Below are positions 9,378-19,699 of a stretch of 64,000 bases of DNA, in pieces. How positions within the stretch are numbered: the first letter of the stretch is position 1; every line of letters starts with the position of its first letter. A model generated the notes under the pieces. That model had not been told where the DNA came from and made no database searches. It saw only the letters and a program-made list of their open reading frames with translations. Location: positions 3,429,501 through 3,493,500 of the forward strand of contig JBBBDQ010000913.1 in assembly GCA_037127315.1 (NCBI GenBank). Reading direction: 5' to 3'. This DNA is from Ascarosepion bandense (taxonomy: Eukaryota; Mollusca; Cephalopoda; Sepiida; Sepiidae). A program made the position numbers and the translations under genes.

Positions 9378-9600
9378 TATTGGCGGATGTGCATTGTGGT
9401 GCAGTGGATATCGGCTCGGAAAGAGAAATCGGTGAGCCGAGTTCGAATTCCAGTTGAATACCCTGCATTCACTTAAGCACTGGTACCCTTGGGAAAGGTA
9501 TTAATCCGTCGCTTCTCTTCAGTTAGGGGTTAAATAACAGGGCAGGACTTGGGGACCCTGCCCTTAAAAACAAATCCCAATGAATCTTGATGCTCGAAAA
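9256..9600 (+). mobile_element. Composite 5S rRNA-tRNA SINE
   Basis: A near full-length 5S-like head (9256-9377) is joined by about 9 nt to a tRNA-like head beginning GGATGTGCATTGTGGTGCAG. The A-box-like region is followed by a B-box-like GAGTTCGAATTCC and the SINE-1 body ('GGTACCCTTGGGAAAGGTAT', 'GGTTAAATAACAGGGCAGGA'). The end (GGGGACCCTGCCCTTAAAAA) differs from SINE-1 and matches the copy at 12072-12404. The same junction there and in an old copy at 52510-52735 shows that the fusion is part of the element. Both heads carry internal pol III promoters in their parent RNAs. Confidence 0.85.
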
Positions 9601-9685
9601 GAAAAAAGTATTACTAGACACAAAAGTTATAAAAAAACAACAATAAATTGTTGAAAGGAAAAGGGTATTACTAGCAATAAATAAA

Positions 9686-10123
9686 TCAAATTGGTGAGTA
9701 GACATACCCTTGTCTTATACCCCTTTGTATCTGCTGAACAAGGGAATTATTTTTGGTTTTTCCTTTTGATAAATGGTGATCTCTCAAAATTTGTAGTGCT
9801 TTTCTGCCATCTTCAGAGGATTCTTTCATAATAAGAGTCAGACTTCGATTATCGAGTTGAATTAATTTGGTAAACACGTTTGCATTCTTTTCACAGTACT
9901 CTTCGTTATTGGGAGAATCAAATATTGCCAAGATTGTTTCGTGTAATTTTGGGATACGCATGTATTTTAAAAATGTTACTTCCCATATTTCGTAATTTTT
10001 TTTTTTTATTTGTCCTTTGAAAAAAAATCCACCAACTTTTGTGTCTAATTCCTTATAATCATACCACCTCCATCTCTCTTGGAATTGACCGACAGGCAAA
10101 CCGATTCCGAGAGGTAAAGTCAC
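9686..10123 (-). pseudogene. Gag-like fragment of a Copia-type LTR retrotransposon
   Basis: A 145-codon open frame encodes NYEIWEVTFLKYMRIPKL near residues 43-60 and SSEDGRKALQILRDHHLSKG near residues 102-121, then SLVQQIQ. A 'NY..W......YLR', 'E.G.KAL..L...' pattern is typical of the Copia Gag (UBN2-like) domain, which forms the particle core in intact elements. No CCHC knuckle, protease, integrase or RT follows, so it is a fragment. Family assignment is from memory of the domain pattern, not from a search. Confidence 0.5.
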
Positions 10124-10389
10124 GTGACCATAGGTTCTTCGCTTCTTGTTAAGTCGTATGTGCTGCCATTAAAAAGATAATTTTAATATTTTATTTTTAT
10201 TTTTCCCTGAATAATGTGTGGAGTGAGTAGTCATGGTTAAATGCAAAAATAAGTAACAATACTGCATAACAAACAGGAATCGACAAAGTTTGCAATAAAC
10301 AAAAACAAGAAAAGAACAGGGCCAAGAATTAATATAAAGCAAGCAAACAATATATGCAAGGCAAATTCACATTAATGGGGGAAAACAAC
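10124..10389. other. Short unassigned AT-rich stretch
   Basis: No gene or repeat recognised between the gag-like fragment and the SINE-1 pair. Confidence 0.4.
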
Positions 10390-11012
10390 AGTCATTTAAG
10401 TGCCATACGTGATACACGTTTTGGGCGGTCATGTCTCGAAAGAGACATGACTGACTGGGTAGAAGATTATCCCACAGTAGGTTGCCATTGCTTTCTGCGG
10501 TAGACTGGTTGCCAGCCAAGGCTATAGAACCCTAATCTGTCCTGTTATTTGACTCATAACTAGAGGGAGAAGTTATGTATTATATTATTAAGTAGTAATT
10601 AGACGGGGATTAGTTTATTACTTCATAACAATAGAAAACCGATCCCCCACTTTATGCCCAGTAGAAGACTTAATCATGTTTCTAACTATAATATTTAGTC
10701 AGTCAGTTAAGTGCCATTCGTGATACACGCTTTAGGCGATCATGTCCCGAAAAAAGACATGACTGACTGAAGATTATCCCGCAGTAGATTGTCATTGCTT
10801 TCTGCGGTAGACCGGTTGCCAGCCAAGGCTATAGAAACCTAATCTGCCCTATTACTTAGCCCATAACTGGAGGGAAGAAACGGATTAATACCTTTCCCAA
10901 GGGTATTTGTACGTTAGTGAACGCAAGGAATTCAACTGGAATTCGAACTCGGCACCTCGATTTCTCTTTCCGAGTCGATATTCACTGCACTAAAACGCAC
11001 ATCCTATCGCCT
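10390..11012 (-). mobile_element. SINE-1 composite (two body modules)
   Basis: On the minus strand a complete SINE-1 (tRNA-like head at about 11010-10930, body to about 10705) is followed by a linker with GGGGGATCGGTTTTCTATTG and AATTACTACTTAATAATATA, then a second body half ending at about 10390. The stretch AGTCAGTCATGTCTCTTTCG-type hairpin and TGGCACTTAA end occur in both modules. The same two-module arrangement is at 19700, 41688, 46447, 54107 and 63417, so it is an element structure, not a chance neighbour. Confidence 0.8.
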
Positions 11013-11544
11013 ATGTTAGAAAGCGGGAAAAAAATGCACTTTACACATTATGCAGTAAATCTAGAAAATAATAATTTCAGAAGGAAAGACAAATTTTGTA
11101 TGAGAGCTACGGCCGAATCTTCACCTTAAAAAATAAAAAATATTACTGGCGCTGTGTTCCTTTTTTCATTTTTCTTCTCAGCTTCTGAGATATTCAGATA
11201 TACACTAGCTATAAAAGCTGGCAATCGAAGACTATATTCGATTTGAAGCAGTAGTTCTTACACCCCGCTGAGAGTAAAGTGAATTTAGTATTTATTACTT
11301 CAACCTCTGCGACAAATGAAGCACAGCGTCGTTCTTTTTTGGTTTCTCCTGATCTTGCACGGACAACCTTGTGAGGAGCTTGATATTCCGCTCATCACCA
11401 GACAGACAGACAAACAGACAGCAATACTAAGGCACTACTTATAGGTAAATTTTCAAAATATGCCTTTCAGCTACTTTCACTACAGAAGATCATATATGTA
11501 AACATATCCCTTTGAAATTGGGATAAAAGTGGATTCATATATAT
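11013..11544. other. Unassigned, with a short repeat at its end
   Basis: About 11465-11545 (TTTCACTACAGAAGATCATA...) resembles sequence at about 12735-12815 and 15568-15610, a small uncharacterised interspersed repeat. Nothing else recognised. Confidence 0.4.
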
Positions 11545-12573
11545 ATGACTCACAGTATAACCCGGCGTTGCTCGGGTGTAATGAAAGCTTTAAAACTAAT
11601 CAATGGTCCTGGAGCTCAGAATCTTTGGACGTTGGCACGAAAGACTAAAAAGCAATAGTTGTTTCCAGTTAAAGCGAAACCGTAGACTGAAAGAAAAATG
11701 AATGGATGTAAGTCAAAGTTTGATTTCCCGGTATCGATATCGAATAGGTTTTTTTCGTCCTAAACTGAATTTTGAAGGCTAAATAAGTCCTCTGAGTAAA
11801 TGGTATGATGGCTGAGACTAAGAACTACAATTGTACCTACATAGAGACAAACCCGAAGCAAAAACTAAAATAAAAGGGCTGAAAAAAATAGTCATACAGG
11901 CAGATAAACATACACACACACAAACATCTTGGCTTTTATATATATATATATATTATCGATTTTCTGCACTATTGTAAGAAATGAAACCTTGAAAATTCTG
12001 AATATCGTTACTTATGTCTTTGTCTATGAGTGTATCAAATTTGATTAAAATCGGATCACTCCTTCTGTAACGTTGAGCCTGGTCAGTGTTTCCGTGGGTG
12101 ACCACTTGGAAATACCAGGTGCTGTTAGCGTTCGCGGATGTGCGTTGTGGTGCGGTGGATGTCGGCTTGGAGGGGGAAATCGGTGAGCCGAGTTCCAATT
12201 TCAGTCGAGCACACTGCACTCACTTGCGCACTGGTACCCTTGGGAAAGGTATTAATCCGTCCGTTCCCTCCAGTTATGGGTTAAATAACAGGGTAGGACT
12301 TGGGACCCTGCCCTTAAAACAGATCCCAATGAGACTTGCTCCGTCGGGGAGGAAGCCTGCTCAACCCGACTAGGGTGAATGCGGCATACATACATACATA
12401 TAATACTCCTTCTGTAACCCGATTTTTGCGATTATCCATTTTCGATATTTATCGGGGCTACCGCGACACAAAGCCTAGCTAAGAACACTCGCAGACGCTT
12501 ATAGTACAACTGTGTAAATTTTCAATAAATCGGTTCAGCCGTTTCTGAATTTATAGTTAACGGACACACACAG

Positions 12574-12632
<59 letters not shown>

Positions 12633-12657
12633 TTTCCATTTATAAATTAGTTTAGAT
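11545..12657 (-). mobile_element. Non-autonomous Helitron interrupted by a 5S-tRNA SINE
   Basis: On the plus strand it opens near 11550 with the reversed 3' end (CAGTATAACCCGGCGTTGCT) and closes at about 12657 with ATTAGTTTAGA, the reversed 5' end. Between are the family landmarks: CTGGAGCTCAGAATCTTTGG, GGCTGAGACTAAGAACTACA, short (TA)n, TTATCGATTTTCTGCACTAT and (CA)n. A SINE occupies 12072-12404 with a target duplication at 12058 and 12405. No protein is encoded. Confidence 0.85.
12072..12404 (+). mobile_element. 5S-tRNA SINE nested in the Helitron
   Basis: Flanked by an exact 14-bp target site duplication, ACTCCTTCTGTAAC, at 12058-12071 and 12405-12418, which proves retroposition. The 5S part is 5'-truncated and begins in the GTTGAGCCTGGTCAGT region. 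The tRNA-like head follows after the same GCGGATGTGCGTTGTGGTG junction as at 9256. The 3' end is a (CATA)n tail. Substitutions in the heads suggest it is not recent. Confidence 0.9.
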
Positions 12658-12663
12658 CTGCAT

Positions 12664-12923
12664 GATCTATGGCTAATCACAAGGTAGTCCGCACTATTAA
12701 GAAGATTCAAGCCAACTTTTTGTAGTATGTGTCACAGTTACTTTCATTACAGAAGACCATATGCGTACGAATATGCCTTTGTATTTGGGGTAAAAGTGGA
12801 TTTATATATTTATAGATCTATGGCTAATCAGAAGGCAGGCCACACTACTAAAAAAGATTCAAGCCAATTTTTCGTAGTAAATAACCCAGATACTTTCACC
12901 AGAGAAGACGATATGCGAAAGTA
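12664..12923. repeat. 151-bp diverged direct repeat
   Basis: GATCTATGGCTAATCA starts at 12664 and at 12815, and each is followed by AGATTCAAGCCAA and a GAAGA(C)(C/G)ATATGCG motif. It is two diverged copies of an unassigned unit. The second part recurs once near 11465. Confidence 0.7.
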
Positions 12924-12974
12924 CATAGCGGAGAAATTTTAAAAAAAAATATTTTTAAAAATTTCTCCGCTATG
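12924..12974. other. Short perfect hairpin
   Basis: CATAGCGGAGAAAT at 12924 is the exact complement of the sequence ending at 12974, with A/T-rich extension of the stem and a small loop. It lies at the end of the second 151-bp repeat. It could act as a transcription stop or be a fold-back scar. Confidence 0.6.
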
Positions 12975-13094
12975 TTTCCTCTAAAGAAAAAAAAACTTCT
13001 CTAATCAAAATATTTAAATTTTGCTGCAATATTTTCAGTGATGACTGAGGTCAACATATGTCACTGCGTGGGATTTGTTGCTGATTTAGTCATT

Positions 13095-13665
13095 TTTTTT
13101 TTTGTTCTCAATTGGAGTAGATAGACTTAACTATCGCCCGGTTTCACACTCCACCCACGTCTTTTGAACAGGTGAAGAGGCTCATCCCTTGTTTCCTGTT
13201 TAGGATGTGGTTCCCGGCTTAACTTTTTTTTTTATTTTTTATTTTCCAATCTTTCAATTTTTTTTTCTTTTCTCTTATTTTTTTTTTGTTCTCAATTGGA
13301 GCAAATAGACTTAACTATCGCCCGGTTCACACTCCACCCACGTCTTTTGAACAGGTGAAGAGGTTCATGCCTTGTTCCCTGTTTAGGATGTGGTTCCCGG
13401 TTTACTTTTTTTTATTTTTTTATTTTCCAATCTTTCACTTTTTTTTCTTTTCTCTTATTTTTTTTTTTGTTCTCAATTGGAGCAAATAGACTTAAACTAT
13501 CGCCCGGTTCACACTCCACCCACGTCTTTTAAACAGGTGAAGAGGCTCATCCCTTGTTCCCTGCTTAGGATGTGTTTTCCGGCTTTCTCTTTTCCAATCA
13601 TTTTACTCTTAAGTAGCCCCATGCGCATTAGTGGCGTCACCGTCTTGCTTGGGGTGATAGGATTA
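13095..13665 (+). mobile_element. Non-LTR element 3' tail with three ~183-bp units
   Basis: TGTTCTCAATTGGAG starts at 13103, 13287 and 13469. Each unit contains CTATCGCCCGGTT, CACTCCACCCACGTCTTTT and a GGTGAAGAGG motif. The last runs into a LINE-type end, GCACTGCTTGGGGTGATAGG-like (actual text near 13640: CGTCTTGCTTGGGGTGATAG), and an A-run. The same unit occurs on the minus strand at 22445-22806 and 49012-49376 with two copies each, so copy number of this 3' block varies. Confidence 0.75.
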
Positions 13666-13689
13666 AAAAAAAAAATGAAATATATTTCC

Positions 13690-14084
13690 TCGACATCAGG
13701 AGTTCCCAATCTGGGGTACATTTACCCCCCAGTGAAACATTTATACTTTTCAGCGAGTATATTGACTCCAAGAGAATAACTATTACCGTACAATACTAAA
13801 CCAGGTATTTGAGCCTTGCTGTTATTTCCATCAACATGGCTTTGGGTTGTCAGCATTCCCCGTATTGTTATGAATGAAATCAAAATGCAGATCAAAACTC
13901 AAATTCCTGAGCCTGATTTTCGTCGTGCCAATGCTAAAGTATTCCCTCGAATAAATGAATTTGTTGCAAAAAAAACAACAACAAAAATCTCAATTATCTC
14001 ATTAGTATTGCTTAGTTTTGGCTATAGGTACATAGTTTTGAATTGTTTTGTGTGTTTTTATTTTGTAATAATCATTACAGATAA
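13690..14084 (+). other. Possible hAT-type transposon remnant
   Basis: CAGGAGTTCCCAATCTGGGG at about 13699 resembles a hAT terminal sequence. A frame near 13816-13970 gives IPRIVMNEIKMQIKTQIPEP, which I do not firmly recognise. Offered only as a weak lead. Confidence 0.25.
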
Positions 14085-14726
14085 TATAAACTAATTTATA
14101 AATGGAACTTTGTCTGTGTTTCTGTGTGTCTGTGTGTGTGTGTGTCCGTTACCTATAGACTCCGAAATAGAAAAAATCGGGTTATAGAAGGAGTGGTCCG
14201 ATTTTAATCAAATTTGATGCACTCATAGACAAAGACATAAGAAACGATATTCAGAATTTTCAAGGTTTCATTTCTTACAATAGTGCAGAAAATCGATAAT
14301 ATATATATAAAAGGCAAGATGTGTATGTGTGTGTGTGTGTGTGTGCGCGCGCGCGTGTTTATCTGTCTGTATGTCTGTATTCTTTTTCAGCCCTTTTATT
14401 TTAGTTTTTGCTTCGGGTTTGGCTCTAAGTAGGTACAATTGTAGTTCTTAGTCTCAGCCATCATACCATTTACTCAGAGGACTTATTTAGCCTTCAAAAT
14501 TCAGTTTAGGACGAAAAAAACCTATTCGATATCGATACCGGGAAATCAAACTTTGACTTACATCCATTCATGTTTCTTTCAGTCTACGGTTTCGCTTTAA
14601 CTGGAAACAACTATTGCTTTTTAGTCTTTCGTGCCAACGTCCAAAGAGTCTGAGCTCCAGGAGCATGGATTAGTTTTAAAGCTTTCATTACACCCGAGCA
14701 ACGCCGGGCTATACTGTTAGTCTAAA
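14085..14726 (+). mobile_element. Non-autonomous Helitron, plus orientation
   Basis: The 5' end region is AAACTAATTTATAAATGGAA (family: TCTAAACTTATTTATAAATG). It passes through (GT)n, a deleted segment around 14170, TTATCGATTTTCTGC reversed, short (TA)n and a second (GT)n/(GC)n at about 14330-14355. It ends with CCCGAGCAACGCCGGGCTAT then ACTGTTAG-T, where the canonical CTAG has mutated. Good orientation reference for the family. Confidence 0.8.
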
Positions 14727-15119
14727 AAATATGAAGGAACAAATTATTTTTAAAGTTGCCTGCGTTTAATTCGCTGATGCTATGAGTAATCGACTCAACT
14801 CAAAAAGACTTCATAATAATTTTTTTTAAATTTCAATTTCATTTTTTTTTTTCATTCTCAAATTGTAGCGGTAAACAGAAGACTATAAAAATGCTAAGAG
14901 CTACAGCAGAACAAAATTGAGAACTCCTCTTTTACGGAGAAAAGAATTCGGCGGACCTGAAGGAGATTACCACCACCTTTAAATTTCTTGTTTTTCATTT
15001 TGTTTTTTTTTTTACTTTTTTCAGCCCAGTCTTATCGATTATTACATAAAGTTTCCAATTATCAAAATATAATTTGGAAAAATTTTAATATTTAAACAAT
15101 TTTAAACAATTTTAAACTC
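14727..15119. other. AT-rich stretch, nothing recognised
   Basis: T- and A-runs with no coding or repeat signal. It borders the left arm of the large inverted repeat. Confidence 0.4.
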
Positions 15120-16859
15120 CATGGATATGGAGACGTGGAAGACCATGGTCGCCTACTTCCTGAAAGGTCAATGTACATAGAAGAAGAAGAATATGTCTCA
15201 TGGAATTGAACTGACTGAAGGAGTCCGATGGTTTGGAAGCACGTCAACTGATGACTGTGTATTGACTGTGCCGTCAGATGTATAAACTACAATGCTAACC
15301 TTACAACAGACCTTTCTAAAGTTTTCTAAATATCTACTGCGACCCCGCGACATGTGTGGCCCGTTTGGACTTTCTGAATGACACGCTTGATTTGATAATG
15401 GAAATGATGCTTCTTAAAAGTTTGTTTCGTTTCGTTCTCACTTGTTCACACACACTGTCACTCATACACAACCACATGCATAAACAATGAATAAGTATGG
15501 TGTTTTTTGAATTTTGAAACATTTCAGAGAAATTAACCATGCCAGAATTTTAAATCATTGGCGATTTTCACTACGGAAGATCATACGTGTAAACATATTT
15601 TGCTTTTGAATTCATAAGAATTTTTGGCGGGAAGGAGACTACCACCACCTTTAAATTTGTTTTTTTTTTTCCCCTTTTTTTTCCTTTTATCAGTGCAATC
15701 ATATCAATTATACCCTAAGCTTTCCGATTGACAAAAAAAAAAAAAAAAAAGTAAATTGATCCTTCATTTTGGAACCACTCGCGTTGGGTCGCTTTGTTTT
15801 GTTTTGTTTTTTGGGACGAGTTGTTGCTCTTATTTTTGTCTTTTTCAAGTTTTCTTTAGTTCTTACGATGGCATCTTCCTCAGAAACTCCAGGAATGGCT
15901 TTATTCAAAAATTGCGCATAAGATTCAGTTGTTAAATATGCACAAGCAAAAAAGTTAATTGCACAGGATCGTTTTTCTATAAGGTTGTATGAAAAACTGA
16001 GCCTCCCACCACCACCTCAAATTGTTTAAATGTTGAAATTTTTACAAATTTTGTTTTTTGCCAAAAAATTAATAAAACTTGATTATCTACAAATTTACAG
16101 GTCGTGGTAATGTCGTACCGGCGAGTGGTTCCAAAATGGAGGATCGATTTACTATAACGTTGTACGAAAAACTGAGCCTCCCCTAAAATTGTTTAAATAT
16201 TGAAATTTTTCTAATTTTTTTTTTTTTTTTTTTTGTCAATCGGAAAGCTCAGGGTATAATTGATAAGATTGCACTGAAAAAAGGAAAACAAAAGGAAAAA
16301 AAAAAGGAAAACAAAAAAAACAAATTTAAAGGTGGTGGTAGTCTCCTTCCCGCCAAAAATTCTTATGAATTCAAAAGCAAAATATGTTTACACGTATGAT
16401 CTTCCGTAGTGAAAATCGCCAATGATTTAAAATTCTGGCATGGTTAATTTCTCTGAAATGTTTCAAAATTCAAAAAACACCATACTTATTCATTGTTTAT
16501 GCATGTGGTTGTGTATGCGTGACAGTGTGTGTGAACAAGTGAGAACGAAACGAAACAAACTTTTAAGAAGCATCATTTCCATTATCAAATCAAGCGTGTC
16601 ATTCAGAAAGACCAAACGGCCGCACATGTCGCGGGGTCGCAGTAGATATTTAGAAAACTTTAGAAAGGTATGTTGTAAGGTTAGCATTGTAGTTTATACA
16701 TCTGACGGCACAGTCAATACACAGTCATCAGTTGACGTGCTTCCAAACCATCGGACTCCTTCAGTCAGTTCAATTCCATGAGACATATTCTTCTTCTTCT
16801 ATGTACATTGACCTTTCAGGAAGTAGGCGATCATGGTCTTCCACGTCTCCATATCCATG
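15120..16859. repeat. Large inverted repeat, arms of about 600 bp
   Basis: The left arm (15120 to about 15740) is the reverse complement, with few differences, of the right arm (about 16225-16859). The outer ends are the terminal 60 bp of LINE-B (ATGGATATGGAGACGTGGAA, ending at the AAGAAGAAG tail). The inner parts include GTTTGGAAGCACGTCAACTG and a 68- versus 113-codon frame beginning MVNFSEMFQNSKNTI in each arm. The spacer (15740-16225) holds further direct copies of a CTGAGCCTCCC-containing segment. Only the right arm continues into a longer LINE-B, so the left arm is an inverted duplicate. Confidence 0.88.
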
Positions 16860-17625
16860 CTGGCTGTTAGCAAGCTTTCTCCTGTAACATCTTGCAACTC
16901 CCGTTCTGTCATCCACCTGCTAAGGCCCTTCAAATGTGTTATCCGCTGCTTCCATCTGTCTCTTTTTCCCTCTCTCCGACCTGTTAGTATCAGGTTCTCC
17001 AAGCCCTTCTTCCTCATTGCATGTTCCAGGAACTTCAGTTGTCTCTTCCTGATGCTCAGTAATTATTGCCTTTTCGTTTCCATCTTTTCCATCACCTCAT
17101 CATTGCTAACATGCTCGGTCCATGATATCCTCAGCATCCTTCTGTAGAACCACATTTCAGCTGCTTCAATTCTTTCCTTTATCTTTGATGATATTGCCAA
17201 ACATTTACTACCATATTAAAGAACTGACTTCATATATCATCACATTACAATCTAGTATTCTCTTTTTTGTTTCTAGTGAAAGTTTCCTGTCTGTTAATAC
17301 TTTACTCAGCTTTTGGAATACGTCTTTCGCCATGCCAATTCGCCTTCGGATCTCCGTGTTCTGTTCCGTCTTCTGTTAGAACATTTCCCAGGTATTTAAT
17401 TTTTTTTATTTTTTTATTTTTTTTTTTTGTACCAGTTTGATTTTAATATCCCCCACTTCTATTTGGCATTTTGGGCTGCTCTTTTTGCTGATGAACATGC
17501 ATTTGGTTTTCTTGCAGTTTATTTGTAGTCCTTTTTTGTCACTCGCTTCAGCTACCTTCTGTAGGAGGTCTTGTAGTTTCCTTTCCGTGTTTGCAATCGG
17601 TCGTCTCATTTGCTAATTATCGTTT
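16795..17625 (-). pseudogene. LINE-B ORF2 C-terminal fragment
   Basis: Minus-strand frames include TERKLQDLLQKVAEASDKKG then NCKKTKCMFISKK (post-YADD palm/thumb region of a reverse transcriptase, 17406-17609). Further downstream come MRKKGLENLILTGRREGKRD, RQ/KQRITHLKGLSRWM and ETWKTMIAYFLKGQCT before the stop. The intermediate CWT...YRR(M)LR segment is present but frameshifted. It belongs to a non-LTR class whose C-terminus reads 'R(QL)KFLGH..RKEGLEN'. Truncated 5' and frame-broken. Confidence 0.8.
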
Positions 17626-17879
17626 TTTGTTATATACTAAATTTAGGTCCCTTTCGAATATGGTTTTTGAAAATTGTTAACCATGACATTATGACTCGTA
17701 TGTATATACGCATACGCCAAAGGGAAAACATTGAGATGGTCTGTATGATCGTGATGATGAGGTTGTTGGTGCAATGATGATAATGTTTACGCTGGGAACG
17801 CTAGTTGCGTAAAAATAGAAGAATGATGAGAATGTATTTTTTTTTCAAATAATTTGATGAGTTTAAGAAGAGGGAAGGT

Positions 17880-19115
17880 GAAAAGAATAATCGGTGATGG
17901 AAAAGAAAGAAAGAAAGAAAGAAAGAAAGAAAAATAAAAGAAATAGTAAAGAAAAAGAAAAATGAAAGTAGGAATATAGAAAAATAATGAAATATGAAAA
18001 ATAAAGAAAACAGATAAAGTGTATAAAAAAGAAAGAAATCTAAAGAAAGGACGAAAGAAAGAAAGAAAAAGAAATAAAGAAAGAAAGGACGAAAGAAAGA
18101 AAAAGAAAGAAATCTAAAGAAAGGACGAAAGAAAGAAAGAAAAATAAAGAAAGAAAGAAAGGACGAAAGAAAGAAAGAAAAAGAAAGAAATCTAAAGAAA
18201 GGACAAAAGAAAGAAAGAAAAAGAAATAAAGAAAGAAAGGACGAAAGAAAGAAAGAAAAAGAAAGAAATCTAAAGAAAGGACGAAAGAAAGAAAGAAAAA
18301 GAAATAAAAAAAGGAAGGACGAAAGAAAGAAAGAAAAAGAAAGAAATCTAAAGAAAGGACGAAAGAAAGAAAGCAAAAGAAAGAAATCTAAAGAAAGGAC
18401 GAAAGAAAGAAAGAAAAAGAAATAAAAAAAGAAAGGACGAAAGAAAGAAAGAAAAAGAAAGAAATCTAAAGAAAGGACGAAAGAAAGAAAGAAAAAGAAA
18501 TAAAAAAAGAAAGGACGAAAGAAAGAAAGAAAAAGAAAGAAATCTAAAGAAAGGACGAAAGAAAGAAAGAAAAAGAAATAAAAAAAGAAAGGACGAAAGA
18601 AAGAAAGAAAAAGAAAGAAATCTAAAGAAAGGACGAAAGAAAGAAAGAAAAAGAAATAAAGAAAGAAATGGTGCAAATTATAGAAAATAATAAAATATAG
18701 AAAAAAATCAGATGAAATTCATCAAGAGAGTCAGAAAAAAGAAACAAAAAAGCGAGCAAAATAAAGAAAAATTATAAAAAGTGGAAAAGAAAGAAAGAAG
18801 TGTATAAACAAAAGAAAGAAATATTGTAAATAACAAACGAAAAAAACGATTACAAGTGTATATAGAAAAGAAAGAAAAAAGAAACGGAAAGAAATGTTGT
18901 AAAGAAAGAAAGAAATGAAAGAAATGTAAAGAAAATAAATACGTCGAGCAGAATTTAGAAAAATAAGATGAAAAAAATGAAGAAAAAGAAAAAGAAAAAG
19001 TGAACGAAAAAGGAGCAAAAGTTTTAAAATCTTATAAAAAGAAATAAAGAATGAAAACAGAGTAGGGTCAAGGTTCCCTGTAACTCGAAGAAAAAATAAT
19101 GACATAATCAAGATG
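17880..19115. repeat. (GAAA)n array with 78-bp higher-order unit
   Basis: AATCTAAAGAAAGGACG recurs at about 18037, 18111, 18189, 18267, 18345, 18385, 18463, 18541 and 18619, mostly 78 bp apart with one 40-bp step. The 78-bp unit is therefore a dimer of about 39-bp units made of GAAA words. The minus strand is open for 291 codons with a 26-residue Phe-rich period. This follows from repetition and is not evidence of a protein. From about 18665 to 19115 the tract becomes irregular. Confidence 0.92.
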
Positions 19116-19162
19116 TTGACGTTCTACACCACTTCAAATAAAAGGTTAGGAAGGAAACCCCC

Positions 19163-19420
19163 ATGTGCGTTGTGGTGCAGTGGATATCGACTCGGAACGC
19201 GAAATCGACAGCCGAGTTCGAATTCCTTGCATTCACTTACGCACAAATACCCTTGGGAAAGGTATTAATCCGTCTCTTCCCTCCAGTTATGGATTAAATA
19301 ATAGGACAGATTGGGCAACCTACTGCGGGATAATCTTCTGCCCAGTCAGTCATGACTCTTTCGAGACATGATCGTCCAAGGGTGTATCACGTATGGCACT
19401 TAACTGACTGACTGACTGAA
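19163..19420 (+). mobile_element. SINE-1 copy, short
   Basis: tRNA-like head (TGCGTTGTGGTGCAGTGGAT, B-box-like CCGAGTTCGAATTCC) then body. The section between CAGATTGGG and CAACCTACTGCGGG is deleted, and the end is TATGGCACTTAACTGACTGA with an (ACTG)n tail. Confidence 0.85.
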
Positions 19421-19499
19421 TTGTTTTTAGAAAATTTTTTTAAAGATTTCAGCCGGCAGCAGTACTGGCTGCTCGATTAATGAATGCCGAATGTTTCTT

Positions 19500-19698
19500 T
19501 ATAAAGAAACGGATAATAATGAAAAAAATAATAATAATCAGAAAGAAAGAAAAGAAAGAAAAGACACAGGATAGAGATGGAAAAATATTTTTTTAAAAAC
19601 GAAAAAAAAAGAGAGAAAGGAAAGGAATAAAAAATAAAGAAAAGAAGGAAAAACTGAAGGAGAAAAGGAAAGGTGAAACTGTGAAAGGAAAAAAACAG
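19500..19698. repeat. GAAA-rich purine tract
   Basis: Low-complexity A/G sequence between SINEs. A second similar tract with near-identical text (CACAGGATAGAGATGGAAAA versus CACAGGACAGAGATAGAAAA) lies at 20325-20500, so the block was duplicated together with or around the SINE. Confidence 0.7.
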
Positions 19699-19699
19699 A

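Noticed and set aside
9815..9840. Minus-strand CTGAAGATGGCAGAAA as a hammerhead core
   Set aside because: There is no stem II, and the bases are codons of the gag-like frame (SEDGRK).
15334..15540. The MVNFSEMFQNSKNTI frame as a host gene because it occurs twice
   Set aside because: The two copies are the two arms of one inverted repeat, so recurrence is not independent evidence. No domain is recognised.
17801..18676. 291-codon frame with 26-residue repeats as a repeat protein gene
   Set aside because: It is the minus strand of a GAAA array whose 78-bp unit is divisible by three. Openness follows from the repeat.
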